Positions 1 to 12,105 are shown, counted from the stretch's first letter. The stretch: 64,000 nucleotides of DNA from Notospermus geniculatus (GCA_002633025.1 NMRB01000322.1:199479-263478), one strand, 5' to 3'. A program made the numbers and translations. Notes: generated by a model from the sequence alone, not told the origin.

Positions 1-718
1 GATTTATCTGACCACAGATTATTGACATCGTTATCTTCATAAGGGAATAGTGATTGTAACAGACAATGCCTGCCAACAAAGCAGTCTTCGGGGCCCAGTG
101 CAAGTAACGCAAGACTCACTCATCGGTCAGTTATGTTAAATAGAATCAATAAATTCTGTGTATGGTCTGTATTGTGGCTTGGACGAAACCTACAACATGA
201 ATATCTAATGTAACCTAAGAAGAACGAAACTAGAGTATTTTACAGGGGTCGCTCTTTACTGTTACTTCTGTTTAAAAGGAATGCAAGTGCCAGTATCTAT
301 GTATCCATTTGCATGTTATTTGCAAAACACACCAAAAATAGTCTCGCCAATTTCAAATGAAAATGACATTGACCAAAATAGTTACTCTCGTTGCCGTCAA
401 CCAGTAAGGAAATTCTAATCGGTACCGACTGAGGGATTTCAAAAATGTGGAAGTACGGTATATACAAAGAGTGGGTACGCATTTGTATTTAATGTGTATT
501 GTTTGATTAACGCCCAAATTAAGCAAACAGGTAATTAAACAACACAATAAGGACATGTAGATGTAATTTTAATCTGTATTCATTGACTGTGATTAGTTGC
601 ACACGCGTGACACGATGATGACATCAAACCCGAGCTGCATCAACCAGCTGGCAGGGGCTACTGGCAGGGTGAACTTGAAAAATAGCCCTTTAGAGAAAAT
701 GTTGGGGTCCATTGGGCA
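1..718. other. No gene recognised
   Basis: AT-rich sequence with only short, overlapping, non-conserved reading frames on both strands. I see no domain motif, repeat structure or RNA gene. Confidence 0.5.
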
Positions 719-776
719 GGGTTCGTTATATCAGGGAGTTCGTTATATCGAGGTTCGTTATAGCGAGGTTGCACTG
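719..776 (-). mobile_element. Terminus of a pogo/Tigger-like DNA transposon
   Basis: Three successive GTTCGTTATATC(G)AGG-like words end in CACTG followed by TA. Read on the minus strand this gives CAGTGCAACCTCGCTATAA, the terminus typical of pogo/Tigger-type Tc1/mariner elements with a TA target. A related compact copy lies at 51921-51998. Only one end is visible here, so this is a fragment or solo terminus. Confidence 0.55.
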
Positions 777-2418
777 TATATTGGGCCAAATGAATAAAAA
801 CTAGAATTCGCTTGCAAGCAAATACTTCAAGCACAAGCAACGCTTGCTAAAAGGAAAAGATTGTGCCTGTTTTCGTATGAATAAAGTGGACATTTTACTC
901 CCAAAGTTTTGCAGGGAAGTTTCAAGGAAGTACTTGAAGTCATATGCCGATGTCGTTATTCCTGTGAATGGTCTGCACCGTGAACTGATGGTGGTCTATT
1001 TCATCGTATGGTTTTGGCATTGTTCGCTGGGGTCAAGCGGGTTATGTTTTGACTGCGCTGAGGACCCTTTTGCGTAACGTGTGTACGAATTGCGATTCTC
1101 GCTTTTCCGTCCACTGCTGCCTAAAAGATGTCCGCGGAAATGATTCTTTGCAGAATTTTAAAAGTTTTTTTTCAGCTGAATACACGTTTTTTCTTCCACG
1201 TTAAGTTATTTCCCTGGAATTTTGCGGGCGGGGAATTAAAGTTTTTAGGTTCCGTGGAAGAAACTCAGAAAAAAAGAGAAATTATGAAAAATTAATCCAG
1301 ATTTTTAAAAAAATCAAATTCCGCACGAGAGAGTGAGTGCTGAACAAAATGTTACGAACAAATTTTATACTCAGCAGATAGCTCTCTGGTGCGGTGAGGT
1401 TTAGCTGAAAAAACAATGGACCAGAAAGATAAATAACAGAGAGACTAAGGTAAAGGGCAAGGCAGATGTGCAAAGAACAGGAAATCGACCAATCAATCTG
1501 AAGAAATGGGAACGGATGCTGTTATCGCTGATACACACGTCTGGGGCAACCTTCGATCATACATTTGTTCAAAACACCATCACACATTTGTATGATGATG
1601 TCCAAGTTTGTTGTGGATTTCTGTATACTATAGTCCGACATTCATGGACATCTGTAGGACGAACTGTGTTGGGGCAAGGAAAACGAAAAGAAATTACAGG
1701 GAAAGTTCATAATTGTCTCAAAATGGATCTCACAAGAACCTCGTGAGTGGTGCTGCTGCATTAGTAATAATGGCAGTGACCCGTCGTCGAAAAGGCAAAG
1801 GAGTAGGAAGAGGTGTCAAAATGGGTTAGACAATGGATCAGGAGGAAAAGTCAGTCTGGAGCCTTATGGGCTGCCATTTTATGTACACATGTCACATGAT
1901 GTAGTTGTCCCACATGACATACTACAAACCTTCTGAATAGTAAATGGCTTGAAATGATGTGGAATGTTTTTAACATCTGTTGGCAAGATGAAACATGCAG
2001 CTAAAAATTTGAACATCATCATATATATGTTGGATGGTTTTCAAGTTTGTTGGGAAAACGGTCCACATAATCATACATCTGTCCATGAACATCATCATAC
2101 AAATTAATGATGATGTTTCGAACAAATGCATGATCGTGTAGACGGGCCTTAAAATTCGAAGGATTTCCTGCCTATTAAAAAGCATATGCTGTACTTTATT
2201 CATACGGATACAAGGACTTACTTGATTTCGAAGCAAACGCTAGATGCTAAAAAGCATTTGCTTTATACGAAGCAAAACAAACTACACTTTCCTAGCATTT
2301 CCTATGTTTTTATTCATACGGGTACAAGTAAATGTTTCAATATCGGTAGTTAAAGCAAATGCTAGTTTTTATTCATATGGCCTAATATTTGATAGTCATG
2401 ATATGGATAGAAATCAAA
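777..2418. other. No gene recognised; repeat-derived sequence
   Basis: No convincing coding region. Words of the type CGCTTGCAAGCAAATGCTT with flanking AATAAAGT sequence near 805-890 reappear around 2150-2370, which suggests one dispersed repeat split by the inverted repeat annotated at 1552-2140. The frames at 844-1077 and 1970-2236 show no domain or codon signal. Confidence 0.4.
1552..2140. repeat. Imperfect inverted repeat (foldback element)
   Basis: The arm near 1552-1602 (CGATCATACATTTGTTC...) is the imperfect reverse complement of 2091-2140 (...GAACAAATGCATGATCG). About 490 bp separates the arms. No target duplication is clear. It is probably a degenerate non-autonomous DNA element. 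Confidence 0.45.
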
Positions 2419-3000
2419 TCAGTTTTCCTTTTTACCACGAGAGTCATTCACTTTAATAGGCCTGTGTGTTATACAGACACTTGAAGTATATTGTGGCACA
2501 TGAGTGGTATATGTGATAGAATTCTGTGTCATGGGAATCTGCTGACTAACGACAGGCTGACCAGACGTTACTGGAGCTTTAACAACTTTGTCAACCATTT
2601 GCAAAGGCCTCTCATTAACTGTCGCTGGTACAAATTACCTAGACTCATGATTCAAAGCTGAACTGACAGCAACGCTCGTGACAGGTTGCTCTTGCGAGGT
2701 GGTTCCACTGACGGGGACGACATCTTCGAATTCGCCCACTTTAGACAGCGCATCACCAGCGGTAGAAAACTCGTCCTTTATGGCATCTCCCACTACCTTA
2801 TCTCGCTTCAGTAACTAATATTTCAGTGTCGAACCCAAACTGCTCCTCTTTCAAGTGGAGGTCGAATTTCATCTTCTCGATTTCTTCTGCCTTAAAGCCT
2901 TGGTCTTTGCCTCAAGCTCCGCCTTTTTCTGCTGCTCCTTCAGGTGTATCAGAGGCAGATGTGACGCCTTTGACGAAGCATTAGACGAGTGACCCTTCGA
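2419..3000 (-). pseudogene. Decayed gag-like coiled-coil region of a BEL/Pao-type retroelement
   Basis: The minus strand, read through frame shifts, gives a Ser/Ala-rich start followed by a charged, coiled-coil-like segment (KEQQKKAELEAKTKALRQKK, then an EIEKMKFDLHLKEEQFGF-like part in another frame). A Thr/Pro/Gln-rich tail follows. This composition resembles the N-terminal gag coiled coil of BEL/Pao or related LTR elements in marine invertebrates. At least two frameshifts and a stop interrupt it. No zinc knuckle, protease or LTR is visible nearby, so this is an isolated remnant. The family is judged by composition only; a cellular coiled-coil pseudogene is possible. Confidence 0.45.
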
Positions 3001-3235
3001 ATGAACACTATGCCTATATCGCACGAGCCATTCAGCTTAGAAGACAATGCAGTAGAAACTGACCATTCTTGCGTAATTTGTGACCCTCTGAGGTGTGTTA
3101 CGAGCTGATTTATTGACGAAAAACATTTTCCGGCAACAATTAATAAAACTTCCTTTCAACAGCTATGTGACTTGCTCCGGCAAAATTACTCGTATGTCGC
3201 TGAGAAGTGACATGGGAAAGCAATCGCCTGTTGTT

Positions 3236-3345
3236 TCATTTCTTCATTGTCTACCCCACAGGGACTTGAGGCATGGATTGCAGGGGTGGCGGATGTGTTA
3301 CAGAGGTCGAAAGGAGCACATACCCCGGTAATAACACCCCCCCCC
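3236..3345. repeat. Fragment of a dispersed repeat shared with 20390-20620
   Basis: The order of words (CAGGGACTTGAGGCATG, then CAGGGGTGG, GAGGTC and GGTAATAACACCCC) matches one arm of the foldback inside the Helitron at 20390-20620. Only one arm is present, and it ends in a poly-C run. Confidence 0.5.
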
Positions 3346-4974
3346 CCCGATAATGCCCCCGTCTAGTAATGTACCGGTATAAGAAAAAAATTGCCTCATT
3401 TTTATAACCACCCTATGCGAATCGATGTCGAAGCCCATTCATTCACTTGAACTACATTGTATCTAATCGAAAAACTTTTCGAAACTCTTAGCGTTCTACA
3501 ATGTTCGTTTTTCTGGAACACGCTGTGTAAAAGTCACAAAACCCGTCAATCGAATCGATCGCAGGCTGTTCGTATCGTAATCGACCGCGGACACCTTGAA
3601 GTTGACCATACTGAAAAATCTCAACAGAAATATTGATTATCTGATTCCTCTTTTCACATCAATTTCTCTAATCCAAAGTTGGTCGAATCATTTATCGCAT
3701 TTCGTTCAGTAAAAAATGTAGTTTTGATGTCAGTTATATATGTACCGCCCTCAGTCTCAGGTTTTCATTTTTCCAGTGTCCCAAGTAGGCCTAAGTTGTT
3801 TGAATACACGAATTTTACACTGTATGTTGCGCAACAACAGATCTGATTCGGCAGACTACCGTTTTAATAGCATCATATACTGTACCCACCCAGTTATAAC
3901 GTCAGTGCATTAAGTATTCGTAGATCAGAGGACCGCCCTTTTCATCATGTGACTGAGGTAATCATATTCGTATTTAGGATTAGTTCAGATGCGATGATTG
4001 CATATTATGTATTACGCGAGTATGATTATCTCAGACCCACAGTGAAAGAGCCGCTGATCAACGAAAATACAATGAACTGTCATTATAACTGAGTAGGTAC
4101 AGTATGCTGTTCACTTTTTAACGGAAGGGGAATAAATAATAAACTGTCTGAGTTCCATCCATTCTGGGAGCAAGGACTTGCAGCAATGCTGATATGATAG
4201 GGACTTAGCCCCCCCCCCCCTTCAGGAATCTAATTCCGATTTCATTTTTCAACGAGAAACCATGACCATTCGAATATCACCTTACAGGAGTAGCCTATTG
4301 TAAGTAGGACTCGCATTCCTGGTACTCCCATTCCTTCCACAAGTGACAGATCGGGCAGTGTGAATCCCGGTAAATTTGCTAATTTTCTTAAGTCTCTACC
4401 ACTTAAGCGAGGTGCCTCATTTTTGGTGTGGTCTTGCAATATCGTATCCACTTGCTTTCTCAGCATGGTAACTCCTGAATCGCAATCTGTGCTCATGAAT
4501 GCAAACACCCATTGAAAGCGTTAAATATTGTAGGGATATCAGCAATATCTTACATTGACGTTCAATGTTAGGCCAAAATTTGGTGTGACACAAACTTGGA
4601 TCATGCAGAGACTCTACCAGGGAGGCATGATAATTGGTTTAACTCCGCGTATTGCTTCCTGGTAGGTCTCGAATGATTCATTGTTGATAGCCCTGTGATC
4701 ATGGTGATCTACGTGTCTTGTTACTGATATTTTACGATTTATTTTCTACCATATGCTTGAGGTGTGCAAATGTCAACTCGGGGACATGTAAGTAGTTACG
4801 GTACTCAGCAAAAAAATATTGAACAACATATTGCAATAAATCAGTGCTTCACAAGTATTGCACCATTGCTTGACTCTCGTTACCTTACTTTCTGACAGAC
4901 ATCCTTGGCAGTTACAGAAGAGGGCAAACAGTTATCAATACTTCCTTGCAACATAACTACGATTAGAACAGTAT
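3346..4974. other. No gene recognised
   Basis: Unique-looking AT-rich sequence with poly-C runs near 3340 and 4209. The minus-strand frame at 4242-4508 has no recognisable domain. I see no repeat structure beyond simple sequence. Confidence 0.4.
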
Positions 4975-5101
4975 GGGCCATATTCATAAAGGGTGTTTAA
5001 GACTTAGACGCGTGTAACTTCACTAAATGCACACACTTCCACCATGCATTTGGCGAAGTTACACGCGTCTAAGTCGTAAACACCCTTTATGAATACGGCC
5101 C
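4975..5101. mobile_element. 127-bp snapback MITE with TAT target duplication
   Basis: Nearly the whole element folds back. The left end GGGCCATATTCATAAAGGGT mirrors the right end ...CCCTTTATGAATACGGCCC, and both are flanked by TAT (4972-4974, 5102-5104). The 3-bp T-A-T/T-T-A type target and the GGGCC(R)TATTC terminus are shared with the element at 27422-27539. The target size suggests a PIF/Harbinger-related origin (inference). Confidence 0.75.
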
Positions 5102-5104
5102 TAT

Positions 5105-5852
5105 ATTTTTCTGGTAAAGGAAGTAGAGCGAAACAGTTTTTTTCTCAAATGATTGGACCTATCCAGAAATGAACGACGGCTTGATGGGCCGTTTAATGGA
5201 TACTTCAGGAAGGCAGATTACCTCTTGAGGTAGACAGGGAGACCTTGACTCGTGTTATATTTTGATAAACGCGATGGGAGATATTAATGTCCATCAAGAC
5301 AGTTTTAATCTGTTATTAAAGAACAGTGGACTTAGACAGCCTGATAGAACAGAACTACATGTCAGCGTCTTAACCTGTGCTGTCCTATGCACGAAACTGA
5401 AATGTACATCCTTCGTTACTCTCAATCTGAGACGAAATATCATCTGTCAGCTGAGCAAGAAAAGTTGTAAATGTATGCAAAGCAAAGATGCCTTCAAACA
5501 CGACGGGGCTCAAATGTATCAGAAAAAGGTAGACATGTTGATAGGCCTACAACTGTTTGTTCTGAATTGTTACTGCGTCAGGTTTTGACGTCTTGCTCAG
5601 TATTCACTCATTACAACCAATTTCAACATAATTTTCAAAGAATGTCTGCTACGTGTATCTTAATTTTCGCGCAAGTCAGACAAAACGGGCCACCCTTTCA
5701 CTAATCGCTTTTCATTTTGGTACGATGTTCAGTGCGGTTTACCATACGCGATGAAATCCGTTTTTTTCCTCTCGAAATGGCCACCATAAATCACGAACTG
5801 CGGCTTCGGGAAAACACTTTTTCATGTCGCAGTTATTTGGAAAATGAAGCAA
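5105..5852. other. No gene recognised
   Basis: The overlapping plus-strand frames at 5262-5704 lack any domain motif or plausible splice structure. I see nothing else in this stretch. Confidence 0.35.
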
Positions 5853-5854
5853 TA

Positions 5855-6283
5855 GGGAGGTTCCGCAACGTCTCCGAATTCCGAATCCTGAATATCTTTG
5901 ATTATGACGTCATCACTTTGACGTAATGACGTCGCATCACATTCGTGACGCCGTGCAAATTCGTTGCGTCTTGACGAGGATTGCCGTAAATCTTCATAGA
6001 TGGTTTACGAATTCCGAATTGATAATTTTCATTTACAACAAATGTTTTCTTGGGCTCTTCTGAGCATAGAGGTGACAATATAACCTGGCACACTTTAGCG
6101 GTGAAATAAATGCTTAAAATGTCAGTGTAAGGTAATAACGTGGTGTTAAACAGAGGTTTTCACACCGTTCACAAGGCCGAAAGTCGAACCACCGCGGATT
6201 TTTGACGAGGAAACGGCGTCATGACGTCACGCAGGCCTGAAATCGTTTTGGGATTCGGAATTCGTGACGATGCGGAACCTCAC
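5855..6283. mobile_element. 429-bp inverted-repeat DNA element, TA target
   Basis: GGGAGGTTCCGC at the left end pairs with GCGGAACCTCAC at the right end, and each end is flanked by TA (5853-5854, 6284-6285). Subterminal TTCGGAATTCG-type words are also inverted. It belongs to the set of TA-flanked elements with GGGAG(G/T)TT termini that includes 19423-19812, 47617-47741 and 63288-63405. No transposase is present. Confidence 0.65.
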
Positions 6284-6285
6284 TA

Positions 6286-7363
6286 ATGATGCCCGTCCGA
6301 CGAAAATATGATGGACTTGTGACAACCATTTTGAAATTGGTTCAGCTGATGCGGTGACGATTCGCACAAATGTTGCTCGTAAAACTCGACTTACCGTTCC
6401 CGTTCTCAGCGGCATCTTGTCGAAATGTCGGAACTACAGGAGAACTTTACATTCTGGATCAACGTCGACCCAGGCAAATATCAGCGGACATTCGCTTAAT
6501 TGCCTAGGTTGATGGTTCCCTAATATTAAGCATATTCTCATCCACATCCACAGTTACCTTAATTAGAGAGTTTCGCGCATACGACCCTCGTCGAAGCGGT
6601 GTGGCTATGATGGGCTACGAATACGAATTGACCTTGAGCAATGTTCCAGGAAAGCTTCTATGCAGCCACCTTAGGGAGCATTCAAGAACATTGAGCAGAA
6701 CGCATGTCCATCATTGGTTTTTCTGTATATTGGGAAAACGGCTTGCGAGATGCAAACACAGGCAGTGGGAATAATGACGTTATTTCCACCACCGTTGACA
6801 AAATTGGGCCAGAAATTGTCTCTTGAACCGTGTGCAGACGTATATGTCACTGTATTCAAGATACTTCAAGGATGAGCCATTTCACCCAATCGAAACACAA
6901 AGAGAACAACATAAACTTACTGGCCGAATTTTGTCAATGACGGTGGAGGAAACAACCATGACTACGTCATTACTCCCCCGCCTGCTACTGAATCATGAAC
7001 GCCCGGATTTATGCTTTCTGCACATGCGTATCTTCCCAAAGTGCGGACCCGGGAAGGCTCGAACGTATTAACCGCGGCTCGGGAGTCGGAGCCTGTATCA
7101 CACACACCCGAAATACCTCTCCGTGGTTCGGGTGGTGTGTGCATTCGAGAAGTTTTAACTTAAAAGCGGAACGCTTAAAAGCGGAACGTCGGCCGACCTC
7201 ATTCTCGGCCAACCCACTGGATCGACGCGACAATAAAATTGATCGAGGCCTTTTCATATCTCCAAGCCGCCCTAGGCCTAAACCAACACTGACTGGCTCC
7301 GATTCCTCTTAGTACGAATGGTCCTAAGAAAGAACATTCCTCGAACCTAGACAGAAATAATGG
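6286..7363. other. No gene recognised; short palindrome
   Basis: A 45-bp imperfect palindrome lies at about 7098-7142 (CACACACACCCGAA.../...TTCGGGTGGTGTGTG). Overlapping frames at 6823-7312 have no coding signature. Confidence 0.4.
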
Positions 7364-7477
7364 CCAGGCTCCATATTCATAAACGTACTGAAGTCAAAGT
7401 GTAATACTTATTTTTGGGGTTGAACAGAGGATAAATGTCACACTAAGACTTTAGTAGTTTCATGAATATGGGTCCAG
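7364..7477. mobile_element. Snapback MITE related to the GGGCCRTATTC family
   Basis: CCATATTCATAAAC at the left and CATGAATATGG at the right form imperfect terminal inverted repeats. The internal words AAGTCAAAGTGT and ACACTAAGACTT also pair. The target duplication is not clear. Terminus and size resemble the elements at 4975 and 27422. Confidence 0.55.
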
Positions 7478-7602
7478 TGGTCCCAAGGGAATAAGTGTCC
7501 TGGGAAATGTCCCAAGAAAAAAAGGTCCGGAGAACAGAATATCCTATAGCTACTCCCCCGCCATTTGTTTATTATTAAAATACAAAGTTTGTCATTCAAT
7601 GA

Positions 7603-8661
7603 CAGCCTGCTATCTTTTGGGAGTACCGCCAAGGACGAAACGTCCGCATTATACCACCATTTATTAGGAAGAACGGATATACAGACCTTTCTTATGGGTT
7701 CCGCTATATCGATTCATGGATAGTGGTTCACTATTGGGATTACCCTATTCCATGGCAAAGGTTCATCATTTTTAGTTTAGACAAACAAAAACAGGTCTAC
7801 AGGCTTTTGTATAATATTACCTTTTATATAGGTGGTGGATGCGATGCCAGCATTATTCTGCAAAAAAAGTACATATTTTTGTTTGTTTTAGATAAACGAA
7901 CGAAAAAAGCAGTTGGAAAATTGTTCAGTATTCCTGCAGCAAAAATAATAGGTCGTTTTATACTTCCCCCGCTCGAGAAATGTATTGCTTCTTACCTTAC
8001 CAAGAGTTTGCCGCCATTCTTTACAATTAATATGACAGTCTTCGGCTTCTTTTGTTTCTCTCGATATTCCAAATACCGTTTTTCGACTGAGTTCAAGTTG
8101 TCAATGTATAGGCCCCTTTTTTCTGACAAGGGGGGTTACGTCGTGGTCAAATTCATCTATAATAAAACATTTACGATCAGTACCGGGTACCAGTTCATTT
8201 TCCCTCTGTCGTTTCCGCCGACGATATTTTTTGGCGATTACAACTACGCAGCCCTTATGTTTATGGACTGTACGAGGAAGGTATGCACGATTGCTTTTAT
8301 TTATAACATACTTTTGGTTACTTCAGTAAAACGATCAGTAAAAAGATCAGCTCAAATCAGGGTCGACCACGAAATAACGCCAACGTTTGTTTTACAACAA
8401 CGACTTGGAATCATTCTTGTCTGTAGAAATGAATTAATGCGCGCTCTTGTCATCGATTGCTCCCCAATAGATCCCCTGCTGACAGCTCACACCGGTACTT
8501 TCAGGGAGGTTAGACTAAAAATGGAAATTCAAATAGAATGTAGATCCTGTGATGGACACCATCTGGCTATAGATCAACACGCAAATTTGGTCCAATTAGA
8601 TCTTAGTGAAAATAGGGGAGATGTCATAAAAGCTAGGTCTTTCCTGATCAACAAGTATTGA
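7603..8661 (+). CDS. Propeller-like family member 1 (unrecognised protein)
   Basis: A single uninterrupted frame of about 352 codons after a stop at 7600. I do not recognise the family. It is built of repeated hydrophobic beta-strand pairs with polar turns, such as IVVHYWDY..., FIIFSLDKQKQVYRLLY and YIFLFVLDKRTKKAVGKLF. This is the pattern of kelch- or F-box-associated-type beta-propellers. An N-terminal IIPPF motif and a C-terminal strand (LAIDQHANLVQLDLS) align with the frames at 9715, 48499 and 49639, so the four are homologues. No ATG precedes the conserved IIPPF segment. Initiation must lie in an upstream exon, use a non-AUG codon, or be lost. There is no signal peptide or clear transmembrane anchor. 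It could be a recent pseudogene, but the open frame of over 1 kb argues for constraint. Confidence 0.6.
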   Translation, partial: QPAIFWEYRQGRNVRIIPPFIRKNGYTDLSYGFRYIDSWIVVHYWDYPIPWQRFIIFSLDKQKQVYRLLYNITFYIGGGCDASIILQKKYIFLFVLDKRTKKAVGKLFSIPAAKIIGRFILPPLEKCIASYLTKSLPPFFTINMTVFGFFCFSRYSKYRFSTEFKLSMYRPLFSDKGGYVVVKFIYNKTFTISTGYQFIFPLSFPPTIFFGDYNYAALMFMDCTRKVCTIAFIYNILLVTSVKRSVKRSAQIRVDHEITPTFVLQQRLGIILVCRNELMRALVIDCSPIDPLLTAHTGTFREVRLKMEIQIECRSCDGHHLAIDQHANLVQLDLSENRGDVIKARSFLINKY

Positions 8662-8698
8662 TATTGGTGAATGATATAGGCTACACTCGTCCCCAGTG

Positions 8699-9207
8699 GA
8701 CTCGAGCTTAATACTAGTTATACGCTCTCAACCACTGGCACAGATGGGCCAAATCATGTTTCTGAACACTAGATGGCGCAAAATGTCATCAACTAATCAT
8801 CGACCAGTATTTCACGCAACTAGGGGAAAACATGAAACATTTTCTTATTGGCCGCTTTGGTCACGTGACAAGTATAGTGGCATAGATGTATATATTCCAG
8901 ACTTTTCTTGTTATTTTGCACCACTTTTTGGAATACATTCACTGCGAAATGAAAAGTTAACAAACTCAACGCCACATACGACCCGATGTTGGACAATACA
9001 GCGGTGTAAGTACTTCGCCTTCAGCATTCTTTGGATTGCCGTGATTGCGTCCATAGAAACAACACCGCCTAAGGTTGTTTGAAAGGTGATCAGTCATTGG
9101 CTGGTTGATTCCGCGCTTTCGTCAACAACTGGTAGTGACACCTAGTGTTCAGAAACGGACTTTGGCACCAAATGTTTCAGTGGTTGAGGGTGACAGCTTC
9201 GAGCGGA
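8699..9207. mobile_element. Foldback element between two propeller-like genes
   Basis: The left arm 8701-8790 (CTCGAGCT, CTCAACCACTG, TTTCTGAACACTAG) is repeated in reverse complement at about 9133-9205. The frame at 8696-9082 lies inside it and has no domain. The target duplication is not resolved. Confidence 0.55.
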
Positions 9208-9714
9208 GGCCGAGACCACTGAATTATTGAGTGTAGATATAGGCCTGCCTCTCATGCATCTGATCATTGTACCTTTGCAAAGGAGAAGCAATTCTCCCGT
9301 TCACGATACATCACAGATCCACCTTCGAAATTCGGAAACTTGAGGTAAATCCGAATGAAAGCCTTAATATGAAACTCTGCCTTCCTCAGGCTGTGAATTC
9401 ATAGAGCTAAACGCTATTACTGACTCCCCGGTTGACGGCGGCTTCACAAAGGGTTCGCCACCATGAAGCCTCATGTATCCGTGCTGTCTGTGTAGCCTGC
9501 AGCTCTATGTAATCGCAGCCGAATATCTACGCGTTGAAATTTGTAACGAGCACCAATTCACAGTTGTATTAGGACATGATGATATTCGGTGATTTTGCTA
9601 AATACGAGAAGACACCACTTGATCACGGACGACTTCTCAGTGTCAACGCATTTTAATGCGTTAAAACCGTTTTCATACGTGCATGTATAGAAATGTTGTG
9701 TTCAATCACCGTAG
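9208..9714. other. No gene recognised
   Basis: Sequence upstream of the second propeller-like frame. No TATA-like or other core promoter element can be identified with confidence, and no ATG is in frame with the following gene. Confidence 0.35.
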
Positions 9715-10683
9715 GACAGACAACTTTCCTTCAAGCGGCATCGACGATCGGCCTTTTTGCCTCCTCTGGTTTTATCGAAAGGCGATTGCTGGAAATTTGC
9801 GCGGAATCTCGGGAGATTTGTTACAATAAAACCTCCATCAACCACGCCATTCTATCAAATTATCTCATATGGCATTGGGAGTGAACATTTTAGAGTAATG
9901 TACAACATCACATTTTCTACATTCAAAGAGCACATCGACGGGATCATTTTCGATATGTATCAGCAATACATTGTGTTTTACTATGAAAGCAGCATGAAAT
10001 TTCACTCTCTTGTATATCATCTCTTCAACACTGAGCATGGGGGCCCAATAATTAACCTTGACATACCAAGGACAGACATTTGCTATTTTGTTGGGAATTT
10101 TCGCGAAGTGGTCATCTCTATTGACACACTGTTTCTTGTTTTGTGTACCATTCGTGGCGATCTTAAGGCGACAATCTATGAAATAGTCGAGTCTGTCGTA
10201 GGCGGCCACCTAAAAATGGAACTTAAGGACGGAACCCGCGTCCCATTAAGGTATTCTGCAGCTATAAAATTTCGTCAAAATATATACTTGACCGATGGAT
10301 ACTCTGGAATATTAGTTTATTGCAAGGAGAACCAGTATCGACCAATGCGTTACCATTTCAAAAATACACAAGTTCTTAAAAGGTATAAGGGTAGAGGAAT
10401 TGTCATTAAGTTTGACATGTCATCTAAAATGCTGTTGTTGTTTGGTGTTCCTGGTTCTTGGGGCCTTGGATTTAGGGAACGGTACCAGTGTCGCGGCAGT
10501 TTGCCAGTCTTTCAGGAAGTTGTTGTGTCTTTTCGTCGTATTCTAAATGATATTGATGGTTCGCATTATCATTTTCTCCCTTTGGATGGATCTTTTATTC
10601 ACTTAATCTTGGGTCCGAAACACAAGAGGTCAGATGTGGAAGCACACTTCATTGCAGTTGACAGATACATACTTGTATCGTGA
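9715..10683 (+). CDS. Propeller-like family member 2 (unrecognised protein)
   Basis: Open frame of about 322 codons following a TAG at 9712, ending TGA at 10681-10683. It has an IKPPS motif, then hydrophobic strand pairs such as VMYNITFSTFKEH and IVFYYESSMKFHSLVYHLF. The segment KDGTRVPLRYSAAI aligns with QDGAQLPLRYCHDAT of the frame at 48499; this is the most conserved block seen in the family. The C-terminus (HFLPLDGSFIHLIL) matches the closing strand of the other members. The arrangement fits a beta-propeller, with function unknown. No in-frame ATG precedes the PP motif; the first downstream ATG is near 9898. The gene is intronless, in the same orientation as its neighbour at 7603, with an inverted-repeat element between them. 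Confidence 0.62.
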   Translation, partial: DRQLSFKRHRRSAFLPPLVLSKGDCWKFARNLGRFVTIKPPSTTPFYQIISYGIGSEHFRVMYNITFSTFKEHIDGIIFDMYQQYIVFYYESSMKFHSLVYHLFNTEHGGPIINLDIPRTDICYFVGNFREVVISIDTLFLVLCTIRGDLKATIYEIVESVVGGHLKMELKDGTRVPLRYSAAIKFRQNIYLTDGYSGILVYCKENQYRPMRYHFKNTQVLKRYKGRGIVIKFDMSSKMLLLFGVPGSWGLGFRERYQCRGSLPVFQEVVVSFRRILNDIDGSHYHFLPLDGSFIHLILGPKHKRSDVEAHFIAVDRYILVS

Positions 10684-10955
10684 AGGAGTAATAGTTGAAA
10701 TGGAACACATGACATATCACCTGCCTCTTGGCTCCACTAATAAGACCGTGTTCGAACAAGTGTGTTTACATTTTACATGTGCATGAACATTCCTTTTTTG
10801 TCAAAGATTTTCCCTCAAATATTTACTCGAGAGCTGAGCGTCTACATACGGCATTATTAAATAAATCTAGACAATATCGGGCGAATTTAGTGTACTGCAG
10901 GAGGAAAACCAGAATGCCTGCAGGAAACCTGCGCTGTCAGAGAGTTTCCCCCTTA

Positions 10956-11640
10956 ATGCGGATGTCAGGTCGACCTTGCGATGGCACAGAACAGGCGCAG
11001 GCTGACTTTTCTGGATCACTGAGGCACGACAGTCACCGATCTGGTGTGACATGACTGCAGTTGCGACTCACTTGCGACGATCGGGATCAGTCGCCGACCA
11101 AAAAGATCACAGATCGCAAGAGTTCAACATGTTGAACTTCTGCGCCATGGGCGTAATCCTGTCGCAGTCGACCTGACTTGAGTTACGACGTCGTGCGTTG
11201 GTCTATTTTAGTGAACCAATCAGTGACGAGCGTTTTCGTACCCTGCATGGGCGCTGCCATCTTGAAAACGTCTCATGATCACAAGTCACATGATTGCCAG
11301 AACTTTGCGATACTGTAGTCGCTGGTGACCTGAACACGGTTACGATTCCCTGCGCGCAGATCTGCGATGCACCATGGGGATGCCTGTTCCACGATGACCG
11401 TGCACATTTTTCTTTTTTTTTTCACAAGGTAGCGGTCCGAAATCAGGGTGTCAACAGGCATATTTAAATCCGACTATGTGTGGCTAAAATAAATTTCACT
11501 GTCGTATGCTTCTACTAAAAATGTTTAGCGAAAAAGAAAATTCGGCCTTCATCTTCCAGACTATTACCTGAGCGTGCTTGCGACACTTGCTACTGTTCCG
11601 TCGTAGCGCAGGCAATCGCAGTGTGACCTGACATCCGCAT
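10956..11640. mobile_element. 685-bp DNA element with TGCGGATGTCAGGTC terminal repeats
   Basis: TGCGGATGTCAGGTC near 10957 is the reverse complement of GACCTGACATCCGCA ending at 11639, flanked by TAA on both sides. A 3-bp T-A-A target suggests PIF/Harbinger affinity (inference). A second copy begins at 21189 but lacks the first ten bases of the left terminus. No transposase frame is present. Confidence 0.6.
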
Positions 11641-12105
11641 AAAATATTTGAAAAGAATGTCTTAGTAAAAAAAATCTTTAATAAGAGTCTTATCAGAAAA
11701 ATCTTTTTCTTACTATTATCTTACTAAGAATAGCTATGGTAGTCATAAGAAAATAATAAGATTCTTAGAAAGATTCATGTCCTGGGGATACACCAATGAC
11801 AGTAGCGCCGCGGGAGCAAGCGGCAAAGAGGAACCAGTCTAGAATATACAACTAAATTCTCCCCGAATACAACATTCCATGATGATGGCCAGTCACGTTT
11901 CCAAACGTAAATGATAAATGGGGCAGCAAAGCCTCGTCTTAGCGTACCAATACAAGTACAGAAATTTCCTTACATTACGAAAGATTCCATTGATGTAAAA
12001 TTGGAAACTGTGATCCGCTATCGCGCATACGTCCCTTTCACTACGTTAGTGACAATGAACTCATAAAAATAGCTAAACAGAATCCTGGAAAATTTCTCAT
12101 CTTAA

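Noticed and set aside
7009-7312. Two overlapping frames of 80-105 codons on opposite strands
   Set aside because: Both run across a GC-richer palindrome and show no domain or conservation signal.
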